Source: CAVSRC01 sp963743015 (GTDB taxonomy: Bacteria > Pseudomonadota > Alphaproteobacteria > Rhizobiales > Kaistiaceae). Taken from it: 64,000 nucleotides of DNA. Position 1 is the stretch's first letter; every line of letters starts with the position of its first letter. The DNA lies in the NCBI GenBank assembly GCA_963743015.1, contig CAVUOD010000007.1:124001-188000 (forward strand), in the 5' to 3' direction. This document shows positions 49,970-59,921 of this stretch, in pieces. The notes under the pieces were generated by a model. It was not told where the DNA came from. It did not search any database and saw only the letters and a program-made list of their open reading frames with translations. A program made the translations under genes and the position numbers.

Positions 49970-51076
49970 ATGCCGAACGACACCGACGATCTACGCATCC
50001 GCGAGATCAGGGAGCTGAGTACCCCCGCCGAGGTGATGCTGGAATTCCCGCGCGTGCCGGCGGCAAGCCGCACGGTGACCCGCGCGCGCAGTGCCATCCA
50101 CGACATCCTCACGCAAGACGACGACCGCCTCGTCGCCGTGGTCGGCCCCTGCTCCGTCCATGATCCGGCCGCCGCTCTCGACTACGCCGCCCGGCTTGCC
50201 AAATTGCGCCATCACCTGAGCGGCACGCTCGAGATCGTCATGCGCGTCTATTTCGAGAAGCCGCGCACCACGGTCGGCTGGAAGGGACTGATCAACGACC
50301 CCGATCTCGACGGCTCGTTCCGGATCGACAAGGGGCTGAGGACCGCCCGCAAGCTGCTTCTCGAAATCAACACGCTCGGTCTGCCGGCGGCTTGCGAATT
50401 CCTCGACATGACCACGCCGCAATACTTCGCCGACCTGGTCGCCTGGGGCGCCATCGGCGCCCGCACCACCGAAAGCCAGGTGCATCGCGAACTGGCCTCC
50501 GGCCTGTCCTGCCCGGTCGGCTTCAAGAACGGCACCGACGGCAACGTCAGAATAGCGGTCGACGCGGTGAAGGCGGCCTCGCAGTCGCACCATTTCCTCG
50601 CCGTCACCAAAACCGGGCGCGCAGCGATCGCCGCCACCGCCGGAAATGGCGACTGCCACCTCATCCTCCGCGGCGGCAAGGTGCCGAACTACGACGCCGC
50701 CTCGATCGACGCCGCCTGCAGCATGCTGGAAGCCGCGGGCCTGACGCCCCAGGTGATGATCGACACCAGCCACGCCAACAGCGCCAAGAAGCCGGAGAAC
50801 CAGCCCACGGTGGTCGCCGACATCGCCCGCCAGCTGGGCGACGGCGACCGCCGCATCGTCGGCGTGATGATCGAGAGCAATCTCGTCGCCGGCAGGCAGG
50901 ACCTCGTGCCCGGCAAGCCGCTCACCTACGGCCAGAGCATCACCGACGGCTGCATCGACTGGGACACCACGGTTGCGGTGCTGGAGCGCCTGGCCATGGC
51001 GGTGAAGGAACGGCGCGGTCGGCACGACAACCGCGACACGAAGGCAACGGAACGGCTGGCCGCCGCGCCTATGTAA
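49970..51076 (+). CDS. aroG: 3-deoxy-7-phosphoheptulonate synthase (DAHP synthase, AroG type)
   Basis: First enzyme of the shikimate pathway, joining phosphoenolpyruvate and erythrose-4-phosphate. The 368-residue sequence is of the AroAI-alpha (E. coli AroG/F/H) class: LVAVVGPCSVHDP near residue 60, RVYFEKPRTTVGWKGLINDP near 92, ARTTESQVHRELASGLSCPV with GFKNGTDG near 165-190, and MIDTSHANSAKK near 268. ATG 49970 has AAGGAG eight bases upstream and follows the attenuator by 35 bases, so expression should respond to aromatic amino acids both by feedback on the enzyme and by attenuation. Confidence 0.96.
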   Translation: MPNDTDDLRIREIRELSTPAEVMLEFPRVPAASRTVTRARSAIHDILTQDDDRLVAVVGPCSVHDPAAALDYAARLAKLRHHLSGTLEIVMRVYFEKPRTTVGWKGLINDPDLDGSFRIDKGLRTARKLLLEINTLGLPAACEFLDMTTPQYFADLVAWGAIGARTTESQVHRELASGLSCPVGFKNGTDGNVRIAVDAVKAASQSHHFLAVTKTGRAAIAATAGNGDCHLILRGGKVPNYDAASIDAACSMLEAAGLTPQVMIDTSHANSAKKPENQPTVVADIARQLGDGDRRIVGVMIESNLVAGRQDLVPGKPLTYGQSITDGCIDWDTTVAVLERLAMAVKERRGRHDNRDTKATERLAAAPM

Positions 51077-51226
51077 GGTGGTGGACGGTGGCGGCCGCCG
51101 CCGGCCGCCACCGGGCGCCGCATGCGCACCATCGCCGGTCGCCGCCGCAACCAGCACGCAAGCCGCCCTTTACCCGCGCAGTCCGATGCATCAGACTTTT
51201 CCCCGGAACCGTTTCAAGGGGGGGGC

Positions 51227-54200
51227 ATGGCGGCTCCGACGGATGCGACCGGGTTCACCTACCGGGCGTTCATCAGCTACAGCCACGCGGATCAGGGCTG
51301 GGCGCGCTGGCTGATCCGCAAGCTCGAAGGCTACCGTATCCCGCGCGACCTCGCGGGCAAGGATGGCGACCGCCGGCTTGGCACCATCTTCCGCGACCGC
51401 GACGAGGCGGCCGCCGCCGATGACCTCGCCACGGCGATCCGTTCCGCACTGGCGACTTCCGAGCACCTGATCGTCGTTGCCTCGCCGGCATCGGCGCGCT
51501 CGGCCTATGTCGAGCGGGAGATTCGCGAGTTCGCGGCGATCAACCGCACACGGGCGCGACCGGGGCGCATCCTGACGCTGATCGCCGACGGCGAACCCAA
51601 TGCCGACGATCCGCAACGGGAATGCCTGCCCGCGGCACTGCGCGGCGGCCTCGCCGCCGAGGACGGCGCGCCGGTCGAGCCGCTGGCGGCCGACGCGCGA
51701 CCGACCGGCGACGGCAAGACCCGTGCGCTCGCCAAGCTCGTCGCCGGGATGCTCGGCGTGCGCTACGACGCGCTTGTGCGCCGCGACCTGCAGCGGCGGC
51801 GGCGCTTGCACGCCGCCATCGCCGCGACGGTCTGTGTTGCGGCGCTGATCGCTTCCGGCGTGGCATGGAAGTTCGAGGCCGACCGCCGCGAGCGGGAACA
51901 ACTGGCGCAGGCGCGCGCGCAGGCGGAGAGCGAGCGGCGCACCGTCGCCGCGGTCAGCAATGCGGAACGCGCCAAGGTGCTGCTCGCCGCCGGCAACGTC
52001 GAGGGAGCAGTGAAGCTTGCCGGCGCCAGCCTGCCCGACGACGGCACCCTGCCCTTCATCCCACAGGCTTATGCCACCCTTTACGACACCTACATAAACA
52101 GCGGCGTGCCGATCGACCTCGAAGTCCTCGACATGCCTGCGGACGACAGCTTCACGACGCCGCTCAGCGACGGCACCTGGCTGAGCTGGACCACCCTCGG
52201 CGCCGTCAAGATCTGGTCGCCGACACGCGGCATCAGCTACGCAACCAAGCTCGACCCCGAACCGTCCCGCCGACCGAGCGCCACGCCCGCCGGCGATGCG
52301 GTCTTCGTGCCCGACCTCCTCGGCCTGTCGCGCTACCGGGTGGCGGCACGGCACTGGGACACGATCAACATGGCCGGGCTGGTCGGACACGCGCCCGACG
52401 AGAGATCGGTCCTGGCGATCGATCCCGACACCCTTATCGTCTGCGAAGGCGCCTACCTCATGGAGCTGGCGCTGCCGGCAACCGGCGACGGTGCGCCGGA
52501 GGTGAAATGGAAGGTTCCGCTCGGCACGAAGGGCTGTCTGCGACTTGCCAGGAACGATCGCGCCATCTTCGCCACGCAGGTCGACGGCGGCATCGTCGAG
52601 TTCGACGCTGCAACGCACGAGCCGGTTCATCGATACCAGGTCGACAGCACGCTGGTCACCAACATCGCGGTTCGTGGTGACCGGCTGGACGCGCACATGA
52701 TCGGGGAGTCCCTGATCTTCCACATCGGCACCGACGATCCGCCGCTGAAGGTGCCGGCCCGCGACGCCTCCACGCTCAGTCCCGACGGCCGCTTCGCCGT
52801 CGGTCGAGAGCAAGGCCAGTTCACGATCTTCGAACTCGCGACCGGGCGAACGAAAACGGTCGACTGCTTCATCTGCCGGGTGATCGGCTTCGACGGCGAC
52901 GATATCATCATGCTGGAACACCAGAAGATCGTTCGCCGCCACCTGTCCGACGGAAAGCAGACGGCGCTGCTCTATCAGTTCGGCCAGACGGTTGATGCCG
53001 CGCTTTACTTCCCCGGGCGCAACGACGTCATCGGCTTGCGCGAGTTGCGGCCCGAGACGATCGTCCGCCTCGCCGAGCAGCCGAAAGGCATCCTCATATC
53101 GCCTTCCGGTCAACCGCAAGGTCTCACCGGCGCCGTCTATTTCGTCAAGGACGACACGATCTCGCTGACCGAGGCGTCGTTTGAAGGAAACCATACTGTC
53201 GGGCGGATCGTCCGCGCCACGGCAGACGGCCCCCGAACCGTATGGCAGGCCGACATTTCCGGCACGGGGCCGACCGGCTTCGCCACCATGTGGCCGCTCG
53301 GCCACGATCTGATTTTCGTGGACAAGGGTAAATCGATGGACCCGACGCCCTTCCACGGGGAGATCATCGATCCGTTCGCCAATGAGACAGTCTTCACCGG
53401 CCGGCTGCTCGCCATGCCGGAGAGCAGCCGGAAGGGGTATGTCGTCGTCGAGGGCGAGAAGGGTCTCACGGCCATCGACCTGGCAAGGCGCACGGCATCC
53501 CCGGTGCCGGATTCGGCCAAGCCGCTGGAATGGCGCGTCGCCGGAGACCGGCTGCTGATCGCCGCATCCGACAAGATCCTGATCAGGGACCTCGCGCCGA
53601 GCGCGAAGCTGCGCACGATAGCGACGCTGCAACCGCTCGGCCCGACCAAGGCGCTCTGCGTCGCCGACGACAACGATACGGCCTACGTGGTCACCCACGA
53701 CGACAAGCAGGGCTACATCGAGCGCTGGTCGATCGCCAAGGCGAAACGAACCGCGCTGACAACCCTCAAGGCGAGCGAGAGCCCGGACGTGTTCGCTACG
53801 GTCTTCGCCACCATCACCCTTGGCCGACCCTACCGCACCAGGGACGTTAGCTGCCGCACCGATTCCTTCGCGATTGACGGACCCGAGCACCGCGTGGTGT
53901 GGACGGTCGCCAACGACAAACCGTCGCTGGAGCCGAAACGCGAAATCGCCGCGGCCGCCGCCCTTCGACGTCAGATCGAGCCCGGCGCTCCCCTCGCAGG
54001 CCGACATCTCCGCCGCACGGGTCGTTGTGTCCGGCGCGGTCGCCGGCCTGCGCGACCAGCGCGACGGCCACTGGCTGTTCACGACGCCCGAGCAGGAATC
54101 GCAGATCGCATCGGCAGCATTGCTGAAGCGACACGGCTGGCTGGCGATCGGTTTGAAGAACGGCCGATTGCGTGTCTGGGACGTCGCCGCACCGGCAGCG

Positions 54201-54368
54201 CCGCTGATCGACATCGCCGGGCATCAGGAGAGTATCGACGTGCTCGAAGTCAACCCCGCCGAAACCAGGATACTCACCGCCGACAGCGACGGCCTGGTGC
54301 GGCTGTGGCCGGTCTTTTCGGTGCCGGAGCTGATGGCGCACAGCGCCGGGATCACACCGCACCAGTGA
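51227..54368 (+). CDS. TIR-domain membrane protein with C-terminal beta-propeller, frame broken near 53955
   Basis: About 1047 residues. Residues 10-140 form a TIR (TIR_2) domain: YRAFISYSHADQGWARWLIR, FRDRDEAAAADDLATAIR, HLIVVASPASARSAYVEREI, where E98/E100 lie at the place of the TIR NADase glutamate. A transmembrane helix follows at about 194-214 after an RRRR stop-transfer-like run, then a coiled coil to about 260, then WD40-like blades to the end (LRVWDVAAPAAPLIDIAGHQ, SDGLVRLWPVFSV). The frame slips near 53955; both sides are conserved in style. The ATG at 51227 follows a run of eight G. Signalling or defence roles are possible. Confidence 0.82.
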
Positions 54369-54514
54369 GCCAGGCCCGGCATCGGACGGGACGAATTGTC
54401 GCCTCGTGGATTGACGGGCCACAGGCAAAACGGGAACATCGCGGCGGGGAAAGAGCGGCCCGCCGGATCCTTGCCAGGGTCTGCAGCAGTCAAGACAGGG
54501 CCTGACGGGGGTTG

Positions 54515-56737
54515 ATGGATAGTGCCTCACATTCGCCGGCCACCGCCAATGCCGGTGACCGCGTTGTACATAGCATTGCCGTTGGCCTGGTGTGCGGCCT
54601 GCTGGCGATCGTCCAGTCGATCGGCTTCGGCACGCTCCTGTTCTCCGCGCTTCCCGCCTCGCTGTCATCGAGCGGTGCCGGCATGGTACTGTTCTCCAGC
54701 GCGGTACTCGCGGCACTGGTGCCTTTCATCAGCTCGACGCGCGGCGTGGTCGCCCTCGCCCAGAGCGTTCCCGTCGCCGCCATGGCCGGCATTGCCGGCG
54801 CCATCGCCGCCCATGTCGCGCCAGGCAACGACCGCGCCGTCCTGGCAACCGTCGTCGCGGCCGTCGCGCTGACCAGCCTGTTCATCGGCGCCGGCACCTG
54901 GCTGCTCGGCTTTTTTCGCCTGAGCCGCTTCATCCGCTTCATCCCCTTTCCGGTCATCGGCGGCTTCCTCGCCGGTTCCGGCTGGCTGGTCCTGATCGGC
55001 GGCATCGACGCCGTCGCCGGCGCCCACTTCGTCAAGGCACCGCTGGAACTGCTGGCCCAGCCCACCATGCTCGGCCGCATGCTGTCCGTCGCCGGTCTGA
55101 TCGGGGCGATCGCCCTTGTCCGGCGGCTGAGCGGCGGCTGGCGGCTCGCTTTGCCGGTTACCATTGCCGCGGCAATCGCGCTCTTCAACCTCATCGTCTG
55201 GCTGACGGGAATTCCCCACGCCGCGCTGCGCGCCGAGCATTGGCTGATGACCCTGCCGGAAGGCCATGCCCTGTGGCCGCCTCTGCTGCCGGCCGATCTG
55301 GCACTCGTCGACTGGCAGGCGATCGCCGGCCAGACGCTGAGCCTGGCGACCGTTCCGGTGCTCGCCGTCGTCGCCACGCTGATGAATGCCACCGGCATCG
55401 AGCTCGATCAGCGCCGCGATCTCGACCTCGACCGCGAACTGCGCGCCGCCGGCATCGGCAACCTCATCGCCGGGGCCGGCGCCGGCGTTCCCGGCTACCA
55501 TTCCCTGTCGGGCACCGCCCTGGCCGCGCGCCTGGGCGCGACCGGCGCCGTCGTCGGCGTCACCGTCGCCGCCTGCTGTGCCGCCGCCGTGGTCTTCGGT
55601 CCGCAGATCCTGTCGCTGGTGCCGACCCCGCTGCTCGGCGGCGTGCTGCTGTGGATCGGCGGCGGGCTCCTGCACGAATGGCTGATCCGCTCGCACGCGC
55701 GTCTCGCCCGCTCCGAATTCGTCGTCGTCGTTCTGATCTTTGCGATCATCGCCTTCGTCGGCTTCGCCTGGGGCATTCTGGTCGGGCTGATCGCCGCCGC
55801 CGTTCTGTTCGCGGTCGATTACGGCCGCGTCGACATCGTCCGCTACACGCTGACCGGCCGCGACTACCAGAGCGGCGCGGTTTCCTCCGACGAACGCCTG
55901 GAAGTCCTGCGCAGCAATGGCGAGGCGATCCTGCTGCTTCGCCTGCAGGGATATCTGTTCTTCGGCACCGCCGAGCGGCTGCGCAAGCGCATCCTGGAGC
56001 GTCTGGCGAATGCGGCCGCGTCAGGCATCCGCTTTCTGGTCATCGACCTCGACCGCGTCAGCGGACTCGATTCCTCCGCCGTGCTGTCCTTCATCCGCCT
56101 GTCGCAGGCGGCCGGGCCGGCGGGCTTCGTGCTGGTGCTGACCGGCATGTCGCACGAGGTCAGGGCAGCGATGCTGCGCGGCGGACTGGAGCATGGCGAC
56201 GGCGGCCCGGTACGCATCGAGCCGAGCTTCGACCACGGGGTGGAATGGTGCGAAAATGCCCTGATTGCCGAAGTGGCGCCCAGGCTGGCAACGGTTGCCA
56301 GCCGGCCGGCGCGCGACATCCTTGTCGGCGTGGTCGGTAACGCGGCCTTCGCCGAGGCGCTCATTCCCTATTGCGAGCGGGTCGAGATCGCCGCGGGACA
56401 AGCCCTGATCACCCAGGGCAAGCCCTCCGACGACATCTTCTTCATAGAGGCCGGCCGCGCCGCGGTGGAGCTCGCCAACGGCAGCCACTCCATCCGGCTG
56501 GCAACCCTCACCCACGGCGCCATCGTCGGCGAGATCGCCTTCTATCTCTCGGTGCCGCGTTCGGCTTCGGTGGTCGCCGAGAGTGCCGTGATCGCCTGGC
56601 GCTTCAGTCGCGCCAGCCTGAACCAGCTGCACGCGCGCGAGCCGGAGATCGCCGCCCGCTTCCACCAGGGCATCACGGCCATGCTCGCCGACCGGCTGAC
56701 CCGCACCAACCGGCTGGTGCAGCTGCTGGCCGATTGA
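54515..56737 (+). CDS. SulP anion transporter with STAS and cyclic-nucleotide-binding domains
   Basis: A 740-residue fusion. Residues about 20-430 are a SulP/SLC26 permease with ten or more helices (GLLAIVQSIGFGTLLFSALP, FIPFPVIGGFLAGSGWL, AGIGNLIAGAGAGVPGYHSL). Residues about 450-570 form a STAS domain (ILLLRLQGYLFFGTAERLRK, FLVIDLDRVSGLDSSAVLSF). Residues about 610-730 form a Crp-like cyclic-nucleotide-binding domain (AAGQALITQGKPSDDIFFIE, GEIAFYLSVPRSASVVAES). The last suggests gating by cAMP or cGMP. ATG 54515 was preferred to TTG 54512. Confidence 0.9.
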   Translation: MDSASHSPATANAGDRVVHSIAVGLVCGLLAIVQSIGFGTLLFSALPASLSSSGAGMVLFSSAVLAALVPFISSTRGVVALAQSVPVAAMAGIAGAIAAHVAPGNDRAVLATVVAAVALTSLFIGAGTWLLGFFRLSRFIRFIPFPVIGGFLAGSGWLVLIGGIDAVAGAHFVKAPLELLAQPTMLGRMLSVAGLIGAIALVRRLSGGWRLALPVTIAAAIALFNLIVWLTGIPHAALRAEHWLMTLPEGHALWPPLLPADLALVDWQAIAGQTLSLATVPVLAVVATLMNATGIELDQRRDLDLDRELRAAGIGNLIAGAGAGVPGYHSLSGTALAARLGATGAVVGVTVAACCAAAVVFGPQILSLVPTPLLGGVLLWIGGGLLHEWLIRSHARLARSEFVVVVLIFAIIAFVGFAWGILVGLIAAAVLFAVDYGRVDIVRYTLTGRDYQSGAVSSDERLEVLRSNGEAILLLRLQGYLFFGTAERLRKRILERLANAAASGIRFLVIDLDRVSGLDSSAVLSFIRLSQAAGPAGFVLVLTGMSHEVRAAMLRGGLEHGDGGPVRIEPSFDHGVEWCENALIAEVAPRLATVASRPARDILVGVVGNAAFAEALIPYCERVEIAAGQALITQGKPSDDIFFIEAGRAAVELANGSHSIRLATLTHGAIVGEIAFYLSVPRSASVVAESAVIAWRFSRASLNQLHAREPEIAARFHQGITAMLADRLTRTNRLVQLLAD

Positions 56738-56743
56738 CGCGCG

Positions 56744-57517
56744 TCAGGCTCTTACCGCGACGACGAACAGGCGGGGAAACCGGAACAGCACGCGCCCGTC
56801 GGCCAGCGGCGGATAGGCCTTGGCAAGCTCGGCTTCGTAGCGCGCCAGGAACGGCGCCTGCTCGTCCGCATCGAGGCGGGCGAGATAGGGACGCAGGCCG
56901 GTGGAACGCACCATGTCGACGATTGCCCCGACGCCGGCAAGAGGATGATTGTAGAGGGTGTGCCAGACATCGATGCGCGCCGCTTCGCCTGCCAAGAGAT
57001 TGTAGTAATCGGCCGGCGTGCCGAGCGTCTCGCGCCTGATCGGCACACGGAACTTCGGCGCCCAGGGCACTTCCGACGCGACCGCCCGCATCAGCGTATG
57101 CGACGGCTCGCTGGCGACATTGTCCGGCATCTGCACGGCCAGCACACCGCCGGGAGGAAGGTCTGCAAACAGGCGTTTGAGCACGGCCTGGTGGTCCGGC
57201 ACCCACTGGAAGGTGGCGTTGGCATAGAAGAGATCGACCGGCTCTTCCGGCGTCCACGTCGCCACATCCGCTTCGACGAAGGAGACGCCGGGCAGCCGCT
57301 GCCGTGCCGCTTCCAGCATTTCGGGCGAGGAATCGAGGCCGATGATTTCCGCGTCCGGGAACCGATCCACCAGCAGCTCGGTCGAATTGCCCGGCCCGCA
57401 GCCGATATCGACCGCACGGCGGACCTCCGTCAGCGGCACGGCCGCGAAGAGATCACGCGCCGGACGCGAGCGCTCGTCGGCGAATTTCAGATATTGGGAG
57501 GGCGACCAGGCGGACAT
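56744..57517 (-). CDS. tam: Trans-aconitate 2-methyltransferase
   Basis: A 257-residue class I SAM methyltransferase that detoxifies trans-aconitate, an inhibitor of aconitase. Start MSAWSPSQYLKFADERSRPA and RDLFAAVPL are typical for Tam; SAM loop AVDIGCGPGNSTELL near residue 36; then LDSSPEMLEAARQRLP, DLFYANATFQWVPDH and VLAVQMPDNV. ATG 57517 is chosen from this N-terminus. It converges with the transporter gene, 6 bases apart. Confidence 0.92.
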   Translation of the reverse strand: MSAWSPSQYLKFADERSRPARDLFAAVPLTEVRRAVDIGCGPGNSTELLVDRFPDAEIIGLDSSPEMLEAARQRLPGVSFVEADVATWTPEEPVDLFYANATFQWVPDHQAVLKRLFADLPPGGVLAVQMPDNVASEPSHTLMRAVASEVPWAPKFRVPIRRETLGTPADYYNLLAGEAARIDVWHTLYNHPLAGVGAIVDMVRSTGLRPYLARLDADEQAPFLARYEAELAKAYPPLADGRVLFRFPRLFVVAVRA

Positions 57518-57651
57518 GGGCTTTCCTTCGGACATAACCAAACGGTGGCTGAAGCCGCCAAACGATACATTTTTATCTACTTGGCTAACGGCCCGCACAT
57601 CGGATCAGGATAATTACCACGGACAGAAAGGCAGATGCGTTCTGCCGCGAG

Positions 57652-58842
57652 GTGCCGGTGTCGATCGACGTTCCGACCATGGTCCTGATGGTCGCGGTGA
57701 TGGAGCTGCTGTGCGGCAGCCTGCTGATCTATGCGGCCTTTCATTATCATGACGCGCCGGCCGCGACCTGGTGGGGCGTCTCCCATATCATCCTCGCCGG
57801 CGGCGTCGTGTTGTCGATGGTCGGCGGCATTGCCGGGGACGACCGCATCACCGCTCTCGCCTTCGTCGTCTTTCTGACCTGCGCGGCGGTGCAATGGCAT
57901 GGAACCCGCCTGCTGACCGGGGCTCGTCCCTACCTGCCGCTGATTTTGGTGGGGCCTGTCGTCATCGCCTTGGTCAATCTGTTGCCGGTCGGGTCAACCC
58001 TGCCCGCAATCCGCGGAATCACCGCGAGCATTCTCAACGTCACCTACTTCGCCGGCGCTCTCATCGTACTGCTGCGGCCACCGGCCGGATCGCTCGTCGC
58101 ATACAAACCGCTCGCAGTTCTCTTCTTCGCCAACATCGTTGCCATCGGCCTGGGGCCGTTCGGCGGGCTGGGAAGCACTGAGAGCGGATTGCCGTCCATC
58201 CTCAGCATTGGCGGGTTCATCTATCTCGAGGCCCAGATCTTCGTGATCGGCACCACGATCTTCATCGTGGCCGCCGTCCGCGAGCGCAAGGAATTCGTCA
58301 GCCACAACGCCGCCGCGGTCGATCCGCTGACCGGGCTGGCCAACCGCCGCAGCTTCTTCGAGATTGCCGAAAAGCAGGTCAAGCGCAGCCGCATCGCCGG
58401 CACGCGCTGCGGCGTGCTGATGGTCGATCTCGACAACTTCAAATGGATCAATGACCACCACGGCCACGCCACTGGCGACGACGTGCTGCGTGTCTTCGCC
58501 GAGTCGGCGCGCAAGGCGCTGCGTCCCGGCGACATTCTCGGCCGCATCGGCGGCGAAGAATTCGCGGCCATTCTGCCGGGCAGCGACATCGAAGCATCGC
58601 TGGCGATCGCCGAGCGCATGCGCAAGTCCTTCCAGGCTGCGGCCGAGGACATCAACGGCGTTCCGGTGCATGCCACGCTGTCTGGCGGCGTCGCCGCCTT
58701 CCTGCCGGGCACCACGCTTGAAATGCTGATGCGCGAAGCCGACGCGGCGCTCTATCTGGCCAAGCAGAACGGCCGCAACCGCATCGAACGCTTTCCCGGC
58801 TTCCCGGCGCCGGCCGACAACCGCATCGCCTATGTCGCGTGA
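57652..58842 (+). CDS. Membrane diguanylate cyclase (GGDEF)
   Basis: A 396-residue inner-membrane protein with about six helices in residues 1-200 and a C-terminal GGDEF domain at about 220-385. The active-site loop is GGEEF at 300-304, intact, and the inhibitory I-site RPGD lies five residues before it, so the enzyme should make cyclic di-GMP and be product-inhibited. Other motifs: DPLTGLANRRSFFE, VDLDNFKWINDHHGHATGDD, ADAALYLAKQNGRNR. Start is GTG 57652 with GTG 57658 possible. Confidence 0.92.
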   Translation: MPVSIDVPTMVLMVAVMELLCGSLLIYAAFHYHDAPAATWWGVSHIILAGGVVLSMVGGIAGDDRITALAFVVFLTCAAVQWHGTRLLTGARPYLPLILVGPVVIALVNLLPVGSTLPAIRGITASILNVTYFAGALIVLLRPPAGSLVAYKPLAVLFFANIVAIGLGPFGGLGSTESGLPSILSIGGFIYLEAQIFVIGTTIFIVAAVRERKEFVSHNAAAVDPLTGLANRRSFFEIAEKQVKRSRIAGTRCGVLMVDLDNFKWINDHHGHATGDDVLRVFAESARKALRPGDILGRIGGEEFAAILPGSDIEASLAIAERMRKSFQAAAEDINGVPVHATLSGGVAAFLPGTTLEMLMREADAALYLAKQNGRNRIERFPGFPAPADNRIAYVA

Positions 58843-58896
58843 TGCCGGCAAGAGCGACCGCGCAGCACAAAACCCATCGGTGACATAGCGGGAGGG

Positions 58897-59331
58897 TCAG
58901 GCTGCGAGGTCGACGCCCATGGCTTCGGCGATGACCGCGAAATCCTCCGCGTCCACGGCAAAGCTGCCGCGGCGGAAGGCATAGCCCCAACCGGCCTTGC
59001 CCTTGGTGAAGCTCAGCCGGTCGAGCAGCGGATGGATCGGTGCCGCGCGGCATTGCCGCCACGCGACATCGCGACGGACGGGATGAAAGCCGCCACCCGT
59101 GTCTGCCTGATAAGGGTCGCCGGGCTTGATGCGCCCGATCGCGGTGAACGCCTGGACCGGTTCTCCGGCGCCGAGCGCCGTGCGTGGCGAATAATAGGCG
59201 ATCCAGTCGGCGGGCGAGAGCCGCTTCACCGGCGCCGCCTTGCCGTGGCCGAGCTGGCAAAAGCCACCGGCAACGCCCTTCAGCACATGGTCGCGCGAGG
59301 CGACACCGATCCAGTAGCAAGGGTCCGACAT
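58897..59331 (-). CDS. EVE-domain protein (UPF0310 type)
   Basis: A 144-residue protein made up of one EVE (PUA-like) domain: YWIGVASRDHVLKGVAGGFC, GHGKAAPVKRLSPADWIAYY, SPRTALGAGEPVQAFTAIGR, and RRDVAWRQCRAAPIHPLLDR. EVE domains read modified bases, and the family is found near modification-dependent defence systems. Here its neighbours are toxin-antitoxin remnants, which is suggestive only. Confidence 0.88.
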   Translation of the reverse strand: MSDPCYWIGVASRDHVLKGVAGGFCQLGHGKAAPVKRLSPADWIAYYSPRTALGAGEPVQAFTAIGRIKPGDPYQADTGGGFHPVRRDVAWRQCRAAPIHPLLDRLSFTKGKAGWGYAFRRGSFAVDAEDFAVIAEAMGVDLAA

Positions 59332-59443
59332 GACACCGAGACTAACACGGCCCCTGACAGCTTCGTGTCAGGAGCGTGCCCTCCCCGCGCGACCAGAAGG
59401 GCCGTCGCTTGCGGTGTACTCCCAAATTGGGAGCACATTCGGC

Positions 59444-59592
59444 AATGCACGTCGCCAAGAGGAAGACGCCCGAGGACTTCTGGCGCGTTCATCCACCATC
59501 CGAAATCTCGCTGCGCGCCTGGCTTAAGGATGCCGAACGGGCGGAGTGGCACGCGTGCGCAATATGACCGGATCGACGCGCGAAAGATCTGA
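59444..59592 (+). pseudogene. HigB-type toxin remnant with internal deletion
   Basis: The N-terminal part MHVAKRKTPEDFWRVHPPSE followed by LRAWLKDAERAEW matches the start of HigB mRNA interferases (HigB_toxin family), and the last residues, in another frame, GTRAQYDRIDARKI with TGA at 59590-59592, match the end of the same family. The central ~60 residues are missing, so a deletion fused both ends with a frame change at about 59550. No antitoxin follows. Confidence 0.6.
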
Positions 59593-59626
59593 CCGATGCG
59601 CTGGCTCCCCCGGACCGCGCGGGCTC

Positions 59627-59911
59627 TTATGCTGCCGACCGCCGGGGCAACCGCGACACCTGCCTGCCTATCGCTGCCTCCGCCACCTCCAGATCGTAGG
59701 CGCTTTGCAGGTTGATCCAGAAGCGCGGGCTCATCCCGAACCAATGACCGAGCCTTAGCGCGGTATCGCCCGTGATGGCGCGCTTGCCGTTGACGATCTG
59801 GGAGATGCGATTCGCCGGGACATCGATCTGCCGGGCGAGCTCCGCGGCCGTAACGCCAATCTCGGCGAGTTCGTCAGCCAGAATTTCGCCAGGATGGATG
59901 GGATGGGGCAT
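59627..59911 (-). CDS. higA: HigA-family antitoxin
   Basis: A 94-residue XRE-type helix-turn-helix antitoxin: HPGEILADELAEIGVTAAEL, ARQIDVPANRISQIVNGKRA, LRLGHWFGMSPRFWINLQSA. This is the VapI/HigA group in which the toxin gene comes first. ATG 59911 has AGGAG eight bases upstream, located within the end of the toxin gene; the in-frame ATG 59929 is inside higB and less likely. Confidence 0.9.
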   Translation of the reverse strand: MPHPIHPGEILADELAEIGVTAAELARQIDVPANRISQIVNGKRAITGDTALRLGHWFGMSPRFWINLQSAYDLEVAEAAIGRQVSRLPRRSAA

Positions 59912-59921
59912 GACAGTTCTC

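Noticed and set aside
51191..54214. A 1007-codon minus-strand frame over the TIR-propeller gene
   Set aside because: Composition is that of an antisense shadow; the plus strand carries clear TIR, transmembrane and propeller signatures.
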